From Acidimicrobiales bacterium (GTDB lineage Bacteria; Actinomycetota; Acidimicrobiia; Acidimicrobiales; MedAcidi-G1), in NCBI GenBank assembly GCA_022452035.1, contig JAKURV010000015.1:1-54669 (forward strand): a stretch of 54,669 nt of DNA, in the 5' to 3' direction. Made by a program: the position numbers and the translations under genes. The notes under the pieces were generated by a model. The model was not told where the DNA came from, searched no databases, and saw only the letters and a list, made by a program, of their open reading frames with translations. Of the stretch, positions 42,828 through 50,615 are shown piece after piece. The stretch's first letter is position 1; each line of letters begins with the position of its first letter.

Positions 42828-43856
42828 TCAGGTGCTGATCGACTCCAGTACGGCGGCCGCCGACCCGTCCTCCAGAGCAGCGATGGCCCGTTCGACGCCG
42901 TCGGCGATCCCGTCGGCCACCCCGGCCACCACCAGCCCGGCCCCGGCGTTCAGCGCCACGATGTCACGCCTTGGGCCGCGTTCCCGACCGGCGAACAAAT
43001 CGTGGGCGATCTCAGCGTTGACCTCCGGACTCCCCCCAGCCAGGTCCGATGCTTCGGCCAATGTCATTCCAAGATCGGTTGGATCCAGGGTCCACTCGGA
43101 TGCCACGCCGTCACGGAGTTCCAGGATCCGTGTGGGGCCGGTCAGGGCCACCTCGTCCAGACCGGCGTCGCCAGTCACCAACCAGGTGTGCGTCGAACCG
43201 CCGGTCCGAAAGACTTCCAGCATTCGGTCAGCCAGTGCCGGATCGGCGGCCCCGATGACCTGTCGCTTCGGCTGACCCGGATGGGACAGGGGGCCCAAGA
43301 CGTTGAACACAGTCGGGATCCCCAGCCCGGCCCGGATAGGACCGGCGAAGCGCATTGCCGGATGAAACGTCCGGGCGAAGGCAAAACCGATCCGGTGCTC
43401 GGCGACCTGGACGGCCAGGCGGTTCGGGGCGATCTCGATATCTACTCCGAGGGCCTCCAGCAGGTCGAAGGCTCCTGAGGTCGACGACGCTCGGCGGTTG
43501 CCATGCTTGCAAACTGTGGCACCCGCCCCAACCGCCGCGAAGCAGGCCATGGTCGAGACGTTCAGGGCCGCGACCCGTCGTCCGTGGCCGCCCCCTGTCC
43601 CGACGATGTCAATGGTCCCCTCCGGCAGGTCCAGCGGCTCAGCGGCCGCCACCATGGCCCGGACCAGGCCGGTCGTCTCCTCGGCCGTCTCCCCCTTGAC
43701 CTTCAGCCCGACGAGGAAACCGGCAATCTGGGCCGGTTCGGCCTCTCCACCCAGGATCTCGGTCAGAACGGCCTCAGCCTCGTCGGCCGACAGGTCCTCG
43801 CCGTCGCACAGGCGGGCCAGCAGGCCGGGCCAACCGCCGAAGTCGTCAAGGGCCAT
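42828..43856 (-). CDS. trpD: Anthranilate phosphoribosyltransferase (TrpD family) with altered PRPP loop
   Basis: 342 residues. FLVGLKVKGETAEE, NVSTMACFAAVGAGATVCKHGNR, SSTSGAFDLLEALGV and PTVFNLLGPL-like PTVFNVLGPLSHP identify the TrpD fold. The PRPP loop reads GTGGGHGRRVAALNVST where family members normally have GTGGDG.(3-4).NxST, so the Asp is lost and about three residues are added. Activity on anthranilate or another base is therefore uncertain. No other trp gene is near. It follows whiB by 15 nt and is probably co-transcribed. Confidence 0.85.
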   Translation of the reverse strand: MALDDFGGWPGLLARLCDGEDLSADEAEAVLTEILGGEAEPAQIAGFLVGLKVKGETAEETTGLVRAMVAAAEPLDLPEGTIDIVGTGGGHGRRVAALNVSTMACFAAVGAGATVCKHGNRRASSTSGAFDLLEALGVDIEIAPNRLAVQVAEHRIGFAFARTFHPAMRFAGPIRAGLGIPTVFNVLGPLSHPGQPKRQVIGAADPALADRMLEVFRTGGSTHTWLVTGDAGLDEVALTGPTRILELRDGVASEWTLDPTDLGMTLAEASDLAGGSPEVNAEIAHDLFAGRERGPRRDIVALNAGAGLVVAGVADGIADGVERAIAALEDGSAAAVLESIST

Positions 43857-43871
43857 GGCAGGCTGGGCCGG

Positions 43872-44177
43872 TCAGGCGGACCGGCGGCGACGCAGGATCC
43901 GGCGGCGGTCCCGCTCGGTGGTCCCACCCCAAATCCCTGTGGGCTCTCGCCTTGACAGGGCGTGGTCTAGGCACTCTGGCCGAACGTCACACCTCTGGCA
44001 TACGGAAAGCGCATGCTCGATAGCGGACTCCTCTACCGGATCGGGGTAAAAGATCGCCGAATCGAGGCCCCTACAGGCCCCCCGCAGGTACCACGGCTCG
44101 ACGGTCCGATCGCCGTCAACGGGCGCCGGACGGACGGCCAGGGAGGTCAGACCCGGGGTCCGGACGAGTGCTTCCAT
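43872..44177 (-). CDS. whiB: WhiB-family iron-sulfur regulator
   Basis: 101 residues from ATG 44177. Four cluster cysteines (Cys35, Cys60, Cys63, Cys69; pattern CxxC then C at +6) and the GIWGG turn (81-85), followed by a basic C-tail (RDRRRILRRRR). WhiB proteins bind a 4Fe-4S cluster and the primary sigma factor. The frame is open further upstream, but that part is antisense to rnpB. Divergent from rnpB with 68 nt between. Confidence 0.94.
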   Translation of the reverse strand: MEALVRTPGLTSLAVRPAPVDGDRTVEPWYLRGACRGLDSAIFYPDPVEESAIEHALSVCQRCDVRPECLDHALSRREPTGIWGGTTERDRRRILRRRRSA

Positions 44178-44245
44178 GTCCGGAGTGTTGCTAGTGGCAG
44201 AACCGGTGCGACGCAAGGGGAATTCTGGCGCCAGACTGGTCGGGA

Positions 44246-44609
<364 letters not shown>

Positions 44610-44615
44610 CACCCA

Positions 44616-44632
44616 CTCCCCTGCGGGGTGCA
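44616..44632 (+). terminator. GC-rich hairpin after rnpB
   Basis: CACTCCCCTGCGGGGTG can fold into a short GC stem 6 nt after rnpB. There is no T run, so terminator function is uncertain. Confidence 0.35.
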
Positions 44633-44651
44633 CCTGCGCGTATCTACACCT
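44633..44651 (+). repeat. Inner repeat, copy 1
   Basis: CCTGCGCGTATCTACACCT, matched with two mismatches by 45081-45099 on the other side of the GYD gene, in direct orientation. Confidence 0.6.
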
Positions 44652-44731
44652 GGGGGCTCCGAGTCGTAGAGGGTCCGGTCTAAGCGCCAACATGGCACGC
44701 ACTAAACCGACTTCAACAAAGGTGGACTCCG

Positions 44732-45052
44732 ATGGCCCGAATCCAGATCTGCGGAAAGTACAGCCCAGGAGGTTGGGAGGGAGTCACAGCTGAAGGTGCT
44801 GTCTCTCGGGAGACCCACATGCACGCGATGTTCGAATCACTAGGCGCCGAAGTCGAGTGCTACTACATGCTTCCAGGCTCTAACTACGACTTCACCATGA
44901 TTCTCAACAACGCCGACGCAAGACTCCTCGCTGCGATCAAGAAAATGGTGGGCCCCTCAGGTGCCGTAATCGAGACTGAGGCTGACGTTCTGATGACCGC
45001 CGAGGAATGGGACGCCGTGGAAGGTCAGAGTTATCGCCCTCCGGGGAGCTGA
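44732..45052 (+). CDS. GYD domain protein
   Basis: 106 residues from ATG 44732 with AGGTGG 7 nt upstream. The layout (IQICGKYSPGGWEGV, ESLGAEVECYYMLPGSNYDF, then TMILNNADARLLAAIKKMVG, TEADVLMTAEEWDA) matches the small ferredoxin-like GYD family of unknown function. Codon use is less GC-biased than the neighbours (many A/T third positions). It is flanked by two direct repeats, the outer one being the rnpB 3' end, so horizontal arrival is likely. Confidence 0.85.
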   Translation: MARIQICGKYSPGGWEGVTAEGAVSRETHMHAMFESLGAEVECYYMLPGSNYDFTMILNNADARLLAAIKKMVGPSGAVIETEADVLMTAEEWDAVEGQSYRPPGS

Positions 45053-45080
45053 CACTGCTTAACAGGGCACCCCAAGCGCG

Positions 45081-45099
45081 CCTACGCGTATCCACACCT
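45081..45099 (+). repeat. Inner repeat, copy 2
   Basis: CCTACGCGTATCCACACCT, 17 of 19 bases identical to 44633-44651. Confidence 0.6.
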
Positions 45100-45105
45100 A
45101 CGGGT

Positions 45106-45119
45106 CGTGCCTCAGCACG
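45106..45119 (+). terminator. Hairpin downstream of the GYD gene
   Basis: CGTGC-CTCA-GCACG, 5-bp stem, 53 nt after the GYD stop, no T run. A weak terminator candidate. Confidence 0.35.
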
Positions 45120-45131
45120 CTCGCTGGTTAT

Positions 45132-45166
45132 GACAGAACCCGCCTACAGGCCGGCCACCGTCACCC
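45132..45166 (+). repeat. Degenerate copy B of the rnpB 3' end
   Basis: GACAGAACCCGCCTACAGGC and on to CCACCGTCACCC. It resembles the 3' conserved region and P1 strand of rnpB but has no rnpB body before it. It ends 15 nt before the EamA stop. It may be the attachment-site duplicate left by an element that integrated at rnpB. Confidence 0.7.
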
Positions 45167-45181
45167 CCGGCTTCCGGTCGG

Positions 45182-46096
45182 TTAGGCCCCCAGGGCAAAG
45201 GCCACCACGGACGCCACGCCGAAGACGCCTCCCAACACTTGGAGCGGCGCCACTCTCTCCCCCAAGAACCGCCAGGCGATACCAACGCTCACCCCCGGGC
45301 AGAGGGCGATCAGGGCCGTCACCACGGCCGCCGATCCCCGAAGGTAGGCCGCCGTGCTGAGAACGAAAGCGGTACCACTGGTGAAGCCGAGCACCAGCCC
45401 GAACCGTCGAACTATCGGATCCGGCCACACTGATCCCGACCGGACCCGGGCAAAGGTCGACAAAACCACAAGGCCCGTCAAAAGGACCAACAGGGCCGGT
45501 ACCTCGCCGGCAGCCGAATCAGCCTGGGTGAGGAGGACCCCAGCCATGCCGATGCTGCATCCCACCGCCAACGCCATGCCCACCACCCGGCTCCGGACGA
45601 TGTCGCCAATCCGGGGGAGCCTGCCCTCCCCTGACAGAAGCACGACGGCCATAACGGCCAGTAGCACCCCGAGCACCTCGATACCGGTCAGGTGCTGACC
45701 AATGAACGGACCCACGAGTGCGGGCACTGCGATCATGGTCAGCCCGTAGCCGGGAGCGAAGACGGCGACTGGGCCACGGGCCATGCCGAGGTACAGCAAC
45801 GGCCGGGTGGCGGCCATCAACAGGCCGGCCATCACCGGCCATATCACGTCGGCCACGCTCACCGCCTCTGGTGGCCGCACCACCAGGACCAACCCGACGA
45901 CCACCGCTCCGACCGCGGTGGCCGTCATGGCCACCGAGACTGCCGCACCGGGGCGGCCCGAGCGGCGGATGGCGATACCCCCCAAGAGGTCGCCGACACC
46001 GAAGAAGACAGCCGACGCGGCAGCCAGTAGGACAGTCACCGAGGAATGCTGCCCGATCGCCGGGACGGGACCCACCTCGGACCGGCGCTCGGACAC
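45182..46096 (-). CDS. EamA/DMT superfamily transporter
   Basis: 304 residues with about ten hydrophobic segments in two EamA repeats (VTVLLAAASAVFFGVGDLLGG onward; VGMALAVGCSIGMAGVLLTQ onward, ending RFLGERVAPLQVLGGVFGVA). Drug/metabolite-type exporter of unknown substrate. GTG 46096 has AGGAAG 10 nt upstream; GTG 46039 is an alternative closer to the first membrane segment. Divergent from the pentapeptide gene by 32 nt. Confidence 0.87.
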   Translation of the reverse strand: MSERRSEVGPVPAIGQHSSVTVLLAAASAVFFGVGDLLGGIAIRRSGRPGAAVSVAMTATAVGAVVVGLVLVVRPPEAVSVADVIWPVMAGLLMAATRPLLYLGMARGPVAVFAPGYGLTMIAVPALVGPFIGQHLTGIEVLGVLLAVMAVVLLSGEGRLPRIGDIVRSRVVGMALAVGCSIGMAGVLLTQADSAAGEVPALLVLLTGLVVLSTFARVRSGSVWPDPIVRRFGLVLGFTSGTAFVLSTAAYLRGSAAVVTALIALCPGVSVGIAWRFLGERVAPLQVLGGVFGVASVVAFALGA

Positions 46097-46115
46097 GGCG
46101 ACAGGCTTCCTGCCC

Positions 46116-46121
46116 TAGCCT
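46116..46121 (+). promoter_or_regulatory. -10 box TAGCCT of the pentapeptide gene (leaderless)
   Basis: TAGCCT ends exactly 7 nt before ATG 46129, the same hexamer and spacing as at 34168. Confidence 0.5.
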
Positions 46122-46128
46122 CGATCCG

Positions 46129-46824
46129 ATGAAGGTCCGAGGATACGAGCTCGAAATCGGAGCCGACCTGGCGGGAGCCGACCTCACCGATGCCGACCTC
46201 CGGTCAGTCGACCTCAGCGGATCCTGGTTGGGCGGGGCCGTCCTGAGCGGATCGGACCTCTCTGACGCCCGGCTAGTGGGCGCTGACCTCCGGCATGCCA
46301 TCTGCCGAGCAACCGTGTTCGCTGACGCGGACTTGCACCACGCCAACCTGTGGAACGCCGACCTGACCGATGCCCGCTTGGGGGGCGCCGTCCTCAGCCG
46401 GGCGTGGCTAGGAAACGCCCGGCTGGGAGGAACGGACCTCCGGAGTGCCGACCTGGGAGGGGCGTGGCTCACCGCCGCCGACCTCACCGGCGCTCTCCTC
46501 TGTGCCACCACGCTGGCCGGTGCGTCCTTGACTCGTACCTGCATGCGCGACACCGACCTCACAGGGACCTTCGCCGGAGGCGCCGACCTCCGGGGGGCCA
46601 TCCTGAACGGAGCCACGATCCGGGCGGCCAACCTGTCCGGAGCCATCCTGCGGGGAACCTCGCTTATCGACGCCGACCTGAGCCTCGCCGATCTGGTGGG
46701 GGCGGACCTGACCGGAGCCCAGATGGATGGGGTGTCCCTGGACGGGATCCGCCACGACGAAACGACGACCTGGCCCGAGGGTTTCCAACCACCCAGCTCG
46801 GGCAACCTCGACGATCACGACTGA
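46129..46824 (+). CDS. Pentapeptide repeat protein
   Basis: 231 residues from ATG 46129. Almost the whole chain is A(D/N)Lxx-type pentapeptides (GADLAGADLTDADLRSVDL and so on), which form a right-handed quadrilateral beta-helix. Such proteins include DNA mimics that protect gyrase (Qnr/MfpA), but most have no known role, and nothing here favours the gyrase function. The C-terminal part (TTTWPEGFQPPSSGNL) follows the common end of such proteins in actinobacteria. Leaderless promoter upstream. Confidence 0.9.
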   Translation: MKVRGYELEIGADLAGADLTDADLRSVDLSGSWLGGAVLSGSDLSDARLVGADLRHAICRATVFADADLHHANLWNADLTDARLGGAVLSRAWLGNARLGGTDLRSADLGGAWLTAADLTGALLCATTLAGASLTRTCMRDTDLTGTFAGGADLRGAILNGATIRAANLSGAILRGTSLIDADLSLADLVGADLTGAQMDGVSLDGIRHDETTTWPEGFQPPSSGNLDDHD

Positions 46825-46900
46825 TCGCCATCGGACTGGCTGGTACCGTCGTTAGCCGGAGCGTCTCCACAGGGCGCCCCACCGAACACCGGGGGACGCC

Positions 46901-47983
46901 ATGGCTGGACACGGAATCCCAACGACCGTCGATGACGTCACCGCTAACTGGCTGACAGTCTCGCTGCGGGACGCTGGTGCCCTGGGCGACGGCACGGTGA
47001 CCAGTTTCACGTCGGAACTGATCGGCCAGGGTGTGGGCCTCATGGGCATCCTTCATCGGTTGCGACCGAACTATGACGGCGAGCCGGGACCGGAAACGGT
47101 CGTGCTGAAGACCCCCGTGGAGCACGAAATGACAAGGTTCGTGGCCCGAACCTTCCAGTTCTACGGCAAGGAGGTCGAGTTCTACCGAACGGCGGCCGCC
47201 CGGAGCCCACTAGCTACACCCCGTTGTCTGGCATCTGCCCACGATCCGGAGACAGACGACTTCGTGCTGCTACTCGAGGACCTCGGCGATGCCGAGGTAC
47301 ACAGCCAGCTGGACGGCTGCCCCGTCGAGGTTGCCGAGACGGCGGTCCGCTCAATCGCCGGCCACCATGCCGAGTTCTGGGAGTCTCCGCTGTTCACCGA
47401 CGAGTTGTCCTGGGTGCCGTTCGGGTGGGACCCCCCGATGCCCCAGGGGGTCCAGCAAGGAGTCTCGACGGCCTGGGAGCCGTTCCTGGCCTCGTTCGGG
47501 GACCGGGTGGACGATCGGATCCGGGCTATCGGAGAACGGTTTCCCCTAGTCGTTGAGGAGATGATGACCTTCCCGGAGCGACAGACCACCCTGGCTCACG
47601 GGGACTTCCGGTTGGACAACTTGTTCTTTCGGCCGGGCCCCGAGGTGGTGGCCATCGACTGGCAGATCTGCGTCCGTACGGTCGGCGCCTACGACCTCGG
47701 GTATTTCCTCAGCCAAAGTCTCACCACCGAGGACCGGCGGGCCCACGAGGAACGGCTCCTGGAGGCCTACCGGGACACCTTGGCCAACTCGGGAATCGAC
47801 TATCCGGTCAACCAGCTTCTAGAGGACTACCGGCGGACGGCCCTGTTCTGCCTTTGTTATCCCATTCAGGCCGGGGGCAGCGTGGAACTGGTTAACGACC
47901 GGGCCGTGGAGTTGGTCGGCCAGATGCTGGACCGGGTGGTGGCAGCGATCCATGACCTGGACGCCGGAGAGTTCATGCCCTGA
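46901..47983 (+). CDS. Phosphotransferase family protein (APH/ecdysteroid-kinase-like)
   Basis: 360 residues. Kinase-like fold with Lys in TVVLKTP (Lys70), catalytic loop LAHGDFRLDNLFF (about 231-243) and metal-binding AIDWQICVRTVGAYDLGYFL. Sequence resembles the EcKL/aminoglycoside phosphotransferase group common in actinobacteria; the small-molecule substrate is unknown. ATG with GGGGGA 4 nt upstream; a TACCGT box at 46844 could be its -10. Convergent with the histidine phosphatase, 6 nt apart. Confidence 0.88.
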   Translation: MAGHGIPTTVDDVTANWLTVSLRDAGALGDGTVTSFTSELIGQGVGLMGILHRLRPNYDGEPGPETVVLKTPVEHEMTRFVARTFQFYGKEVEFYRTAAARSPLATPRCLASAHDPETDDFVLLLEDLGDAEVHSQLDGCPVEVAETAVRSIAGHHAEFWESPLFTDELSWVPFGWDPPMPQGVQQGVSTAWEPFLASFGDRVDDRIRAIGERFPLVVEEMMTFPERQTTLAHGDFRLDNLFFRPGPEVVAIDWQICVRTVGAYDLGYFLSQSLTTEDRRAHEERLLEAYRDTLANSGIDYPVNQLLEDYRRTALFCLCYPIQAGGSVELVNDRAVELVGQMLDRVVAAIHDLDAGEFMP

Positions 47984-47989
47984 GTTGGC

Positions 47990-48565
47990 TCACCCTTCGG
48001 CGAGATGGGCGACGTCGTTGAAGTTGCGAAGAGACGGTCCGGCGGGCCCAGCCCCGACGACCATCACGGAGGCTGGGGCCACATAGGTCCGCCAGGCCAG
48101 TTCGTCACCAACCCCCAGGGTCCAGGCCAGCGCGGCTTTCACCGGGGAGACGTGGGTGACTACCGCGACGTCCGAGGTCCTCGAGGCGTCGAACAGGTCT
48201 TCCATGGCAGCCCTGACCCGGATCCCCAGGTCCCGGTGCGACTCGCCGCCCGGCGGAGCCCAATCCAGGTCAGCACGCCACACGGCCCACGTCTCCGCGG
48301 GGACCTCTGCCACCGGACGGCCGTCGAACTCGCCGTAGTTCATCTCAATCCACCGGTCATCCACGTCTACCTCTATCCCGAAGGCCTCGGCGGTCTGACG
48401 GGTTCGGGCCAACGGGCTGGACACAACCCGATCGACCGGGCCGAGGGCAGCGGCTAACAATCGGGCCTGCCGCACTCCGAGGTCATCCAGATCGGGGTCG
48501 AGATGGCCCAGGAGAAGGCCGGAGGCGTTGGCCGCCGTCCGTCCGTGTCGGACCACGTAGAGCAT
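47990..48565 (-). CDS. Histidine phosphatase family protein
   Basis: 191 residues. RHGRTAAN is the catalytic RHG motif with the phospho-His, then VVSSPLARTRQTAEAFGI, Glu in IEMNYGEFDGRP and VVTHVSP with the second His. May act on phosphosugars or as an alpha-ribazole phosphatase-like enzyme. In mycobacteria a phosphatase of this type lies beside the zinc-ribbon gene found here at 49066 (Rv2228c/Rv2229c), which fits. ATG overlaps the upstream gene stop (TGATG). Confidence 0.92.
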   Translation of the reverse strand: MLYVVRHGRTAANASGLLLGHLDPDLDDLGVRQARLLAAALGPVDRVVSSPLARTRQTAEAFGIEVDVDDRWIEMNYGEFDGRPVAEVPAETWAVWRADLDWAPPGGESHRDLGIRVRAAMEDLFDASRTSDVAVVTHVSPVKAALAWTLGVGDELAWRTYVAPASVMVVGAGPAGPSLRNFNDVAHLAEG

Positions 48566-49050
48566 CAGGTGATCTCCCCAGCGTTGAGACGACCAGTCCG
48601 CAGTAGCGCCGACCGGCGGTCGGGATCAGCTAATCGGTACCGGCGCCAGGCCCAGGCTCCCAACAGGAGGCCGCCTGCCTCTAACAGGAGGCCTCCCGCC
48701 CCTCGACTGAACTCCGGCACCCGTGATCCCCCCAGAGCATCGAACCCGGTGGCCGGCCACCAAAACACCCCGGTGTCAGCCCACGTGCCATCCAGCACGT
48801 GGTGGCTCAGCAGCCCGATGGGAACCCCCAACCACCTTCGCTGGACAAGGCGGTGGCCCCGGGCCACCAGCATCACGACGGCCAACCCCGCTACCCCCAG
48901 GATCGGCGTGTGGAGGAGCCAGGGGCCCCCGACCAGGGCTTCAGCCACCGGGAGAACGGCTCCCAGGGCCACCAGCCGGACGTCCATGGACGGGCTGTCG
49001 AACACAAGGGTCACGGCCACCACGGAGCCGACGACAAACCAGATGAACAC
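48565..49050 (-). CDS. Membrane protein with conserved His pair, unknown function
   Basis: 161 residues, GTG start. Four hydrophobic stretches (IWFVVGSVVAVTLVF, LGAVLPVAEALVGG, GVAGLAVVMLVA, GGLLLEAGGLLLGAWAW). LGVPIGLLSHHVLDGTWADT holds an HH...D arrangement reminiscent of YbcI/DUF457-type membrane-bound metal-dependent hydrolases; that assignment is tentative. Its stop overlaps the histidine phosphatase start, and it lies 15 nt after the zinc-ribbon gene. Confidence 0.78.
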   Translation of the reverse strand: MFIWFVVGSVVAVTLVFDSPSMDVRLVALGAVLPVAEALVGGPWLLHTPILGVAGLAVVMLVARGHRLVQRRWLGVPIGLLSHHVLDGTWADTGVFWWPATGFDALGGSRVPEFSRGAGGLLLEAGGLLLGAWAWRRYRLADPDRRSALLRTGRLNAGEIT

Positions 49051-49065
49051 GATGGGCAGGCCGCG

Positions 49066-49779
49066 TCAGCGGACGACGAGCCGACCGCACTCGCTGCAAT
49101 CGGCGAGCGTCCCTGCGGTCAGGCTCCGCACCCGATCGGCCTCCACGGCTGGCATGGAGTATGGGCATCCACTGCAGTCCGATCCGGAGAACCGGACCAC
49201 GGTGCTTGAACCAAACGAGGCCCGGCTTCCCTCGTAGCGGGTCAGCACGTCGGCGGGGACCTGGGGAAGAGCCAATTCTCGGCGCGAGGCCGACTCGGAA
49301 AGCTCTCCGTCCACGGCTGCCTCGGCCTCAGCCAGAGACGTTTGAGCGGCGTGGATGGCAGCGTCCCCGGCCGATGCCTGGTCGGCCAGTCGGGCTAACT
49401 CCTGCTCCATAGGTTCGAGGACCTCCATGAGCTCCAGAACAGAGCCCTCGAGGTCGTCCTGGCGTCGCCGCAGGTGACCGATCTCGTCCTGGAGGCTCGT
49501 CGCCTCCCGGGCCGAGGTGATTGCGGAGCCATAGAGTTTCTTGTCCAGCTCAGCCAGTCGGGCCTCGATGGCCACCACCTCGCCCTCCAGGCGGTTCTGT
49601 CGACGAGAGTGTTCCAGCCGCTCTAGTTCCAGTGCTGCGATGGCGGTCACCGTCTCACCTCGCTCGACCTCAGCGGCCACCACGTCCTGACGCTCGGAAA
49701 GGTGAGCACGGCGGTAATCCAGTTGGCCCCGGATGACGTCCTCGTCCTGCACGGCGAAGAGGGCATCCATAGCCGTCAT
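49066..49779 (-). CDS. Coiled-coil zinc-ribbon protein (CT398/Rv2229c-like)
   Basis: 237 residues from ATG 49779; ATG 49770 and an upstream TTG are alternatives. A long antiparallel coiled coil (about 10-170) is followed by a C-terminal zinc ribbon with four cysteines, CSGC and CSEC. The family (Chlamydia CT398, mycobacterial Rv2229c) has been linked to secretion and flagellar sigma factors in other phyla; role here unknown. Gene order with the histidine phosphatase is conserved with mycobacteria. Confidence 0.85.
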   Translation of the reverse strand: MTAMDALFAVQDEDVIRGQLDYRRAHLSERQDVVAAEVERGETVTAIAALELERLEHSRRQNRLEGEVVAIEARLAELDKKLYGSAITSAREATSLQDEIGHLRRRQDDLEGSVLELMEVLEPMEQELARLADQASAGDAAIHAAQTSLAEAEAAVDGELSESASRRELALPQVPADVLTRYEGSRASFGSSTVVRFSGSDCSGCPYSMPAVEADRVRSLTAGTLADCSECGRLVVR

Positions 49780-49835
49780 GCTAGGCGGATCCTCAGGAGG
49801 CTCGACCGTGAGGGTGGTTGGCAGTTCGGAGCCGG

Positions 49836-50309
49836 TCAGTAGACCCCGTCCAGCTTCGTGTGGTCCCAACTGACGACCTTCTCCGGCCGGATCAGAACCG
49901 CTGTGCGCTTGGCGGCCCAGGCCTCTGAGGCTTCTTCGAAAAACTCCTCTGGAATCTCGGGTTGGTTGCGTCGCATGACGGCACGTGCCACCTCCCGCAC
50001 CCCGTCGGGGTTGTCCTGGCCACGGAGGACAGCCCGCCCCTTGATCATCACACCGCGCAGCGTCTCGTAGGTCTCACCGTCCTCCAGGAGCACGGTGATC
50101 CGGTCGTCCCGTTGGAGGTTCAGGATTTTCTGCGACTTGCTGTAGGTCCCGAAAGCCAGCAGGTCGTCGACCACAGCGAACCAGAGGGTAGACAGGTGAA
50201 TCGAACCGTCCCTCTCGCGGCAGGCCACCTGGAGGCTCTTTTGCTCCTCAATGAACGCCGCCAAATCGACATCGGTCATCCGGATCAGGTCTCGGCGGTT
50301 GGTGGTCAT
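49836..50309 (-). CDS. Pyridoxamine 5'-phosphate oxidase-like flavin/F420 split-barrel protein
   Basis: 157 residues. Split-barrel start DLAAFIEEQKSLQVACRERDGSIHLSTLWFAVVDDLLAF, then SQKILNLQRDDRITVLLEDG and a C-terminal VLIRPEKVVSWDHTKL. Close to the Rv1155-type group that binds F420 or FMN; the cofactor is not certain. ATG with AGGAGGAATC upstream. A TACCAT box at 50378-50383 is a plausible -10. Confidence 0.88.
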   Translation of the reverse strand: MTTNRRDLIRMTDVDLAAFIEEQKSLQVACRERDGSIHLSTLWFAVVDDLLAFGTYSKSQKILNLQRDDRITVLLEDGETYETLRGVMIKGRAVLRGQDNPDGVREVARAVMRRNQPEIPEEFFEEASEAWAAKRTAVLIRPEKVVSWDHTKLDGVY

Positions 50310-50399
50310 GATTCCTCCTCGTCGACGCTCCTCGACGCCTGCCGTCCGTCTCTCTCGTCGGTCGGTCGAACCGCAGGATGGTAGACACCGAAAAACGTC

Positions 50400-50428
50400 G
50401 CACGCCCCACCGGGCAGGCGGGGCGTGC
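50400..50428 (-). terminator. Hairpin GCACGCCCC/GGGGCGTGC with T run on the minus strand
   Basis: Perfect 9-bp stem with an 11-nt loop. Read on the minus strand it is followed by GACGTTTTT (50391-50399), the form of an intrinsic terminator. No minus-strand gene lies upstream, so it may stop antisense transcription from the dehydrogenase operon or serve another role. Confidence 0.5.
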
Positions 50429-50503
50429 AGTCGCTCTCGGCTTTCGGAACCGGGGGGGGTTTCCGGCCGGAGGTTATGTCGGCTCTGGGAGGGGCCAGGA
50501 GCC

Positions 50504-50533
50504 GTTACCCGATGGAAACTACCATCCGGTAAC
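50504..50533. promoter_or_regulatory. Inverted repeat GTTACC-C-GATGG / CCATC-C-GGTAAC
   Basis: Arms of 12 nt with one mismatch and a 6-nt centre (AAACTA), 70-99 nt upstream of the -10 box of the dehydrogenase operon. Size and symmetry suit an activator or repressor operator. Confidence 0.5.
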
Positions 50534-50602
50534 CCTGTGAATTGGCCCCGTTCCGGTGACTTCGGGCACCTGTGACGCCTGACCTACATAGGGACCGGCC
50601 GG

Positions 50603-50608
50603 TAGGGT
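50603..50608 (+). promoter_or_regulatory. -10 box TAGGGT of the dehydrogenase operon (leaderless)
   Basis: TAGGGT ends exactly 7 nt before GTG 50616; no ribosome site is present between them. Confidence 0.55.
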
Positions 50609-50615
50609 CGCCAAC

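Larger units (their letters stand above)
50310..50615. other. Divergent regulatory region between the split-barrel and dehydrogenase genes
   Basis: 306 nt without a gene. It holds the split-barrel gene promoter, a 9-bp stem hairpin (50400-50428), a G8 run near 50452-50459, a 12-bp inverted repeat (50504-50533) and the leaderless promoter of the dehydrogenase operon. Confidence 0.6.

Noticed and set aside
45519-46805. Minus-strand ORF of 428 residues across the EamA and pentapeptide genes
   Set aside because: Its first half is the periodic antisense of pentapeptide repeats and its second half a shadow frame of the EamA gene.
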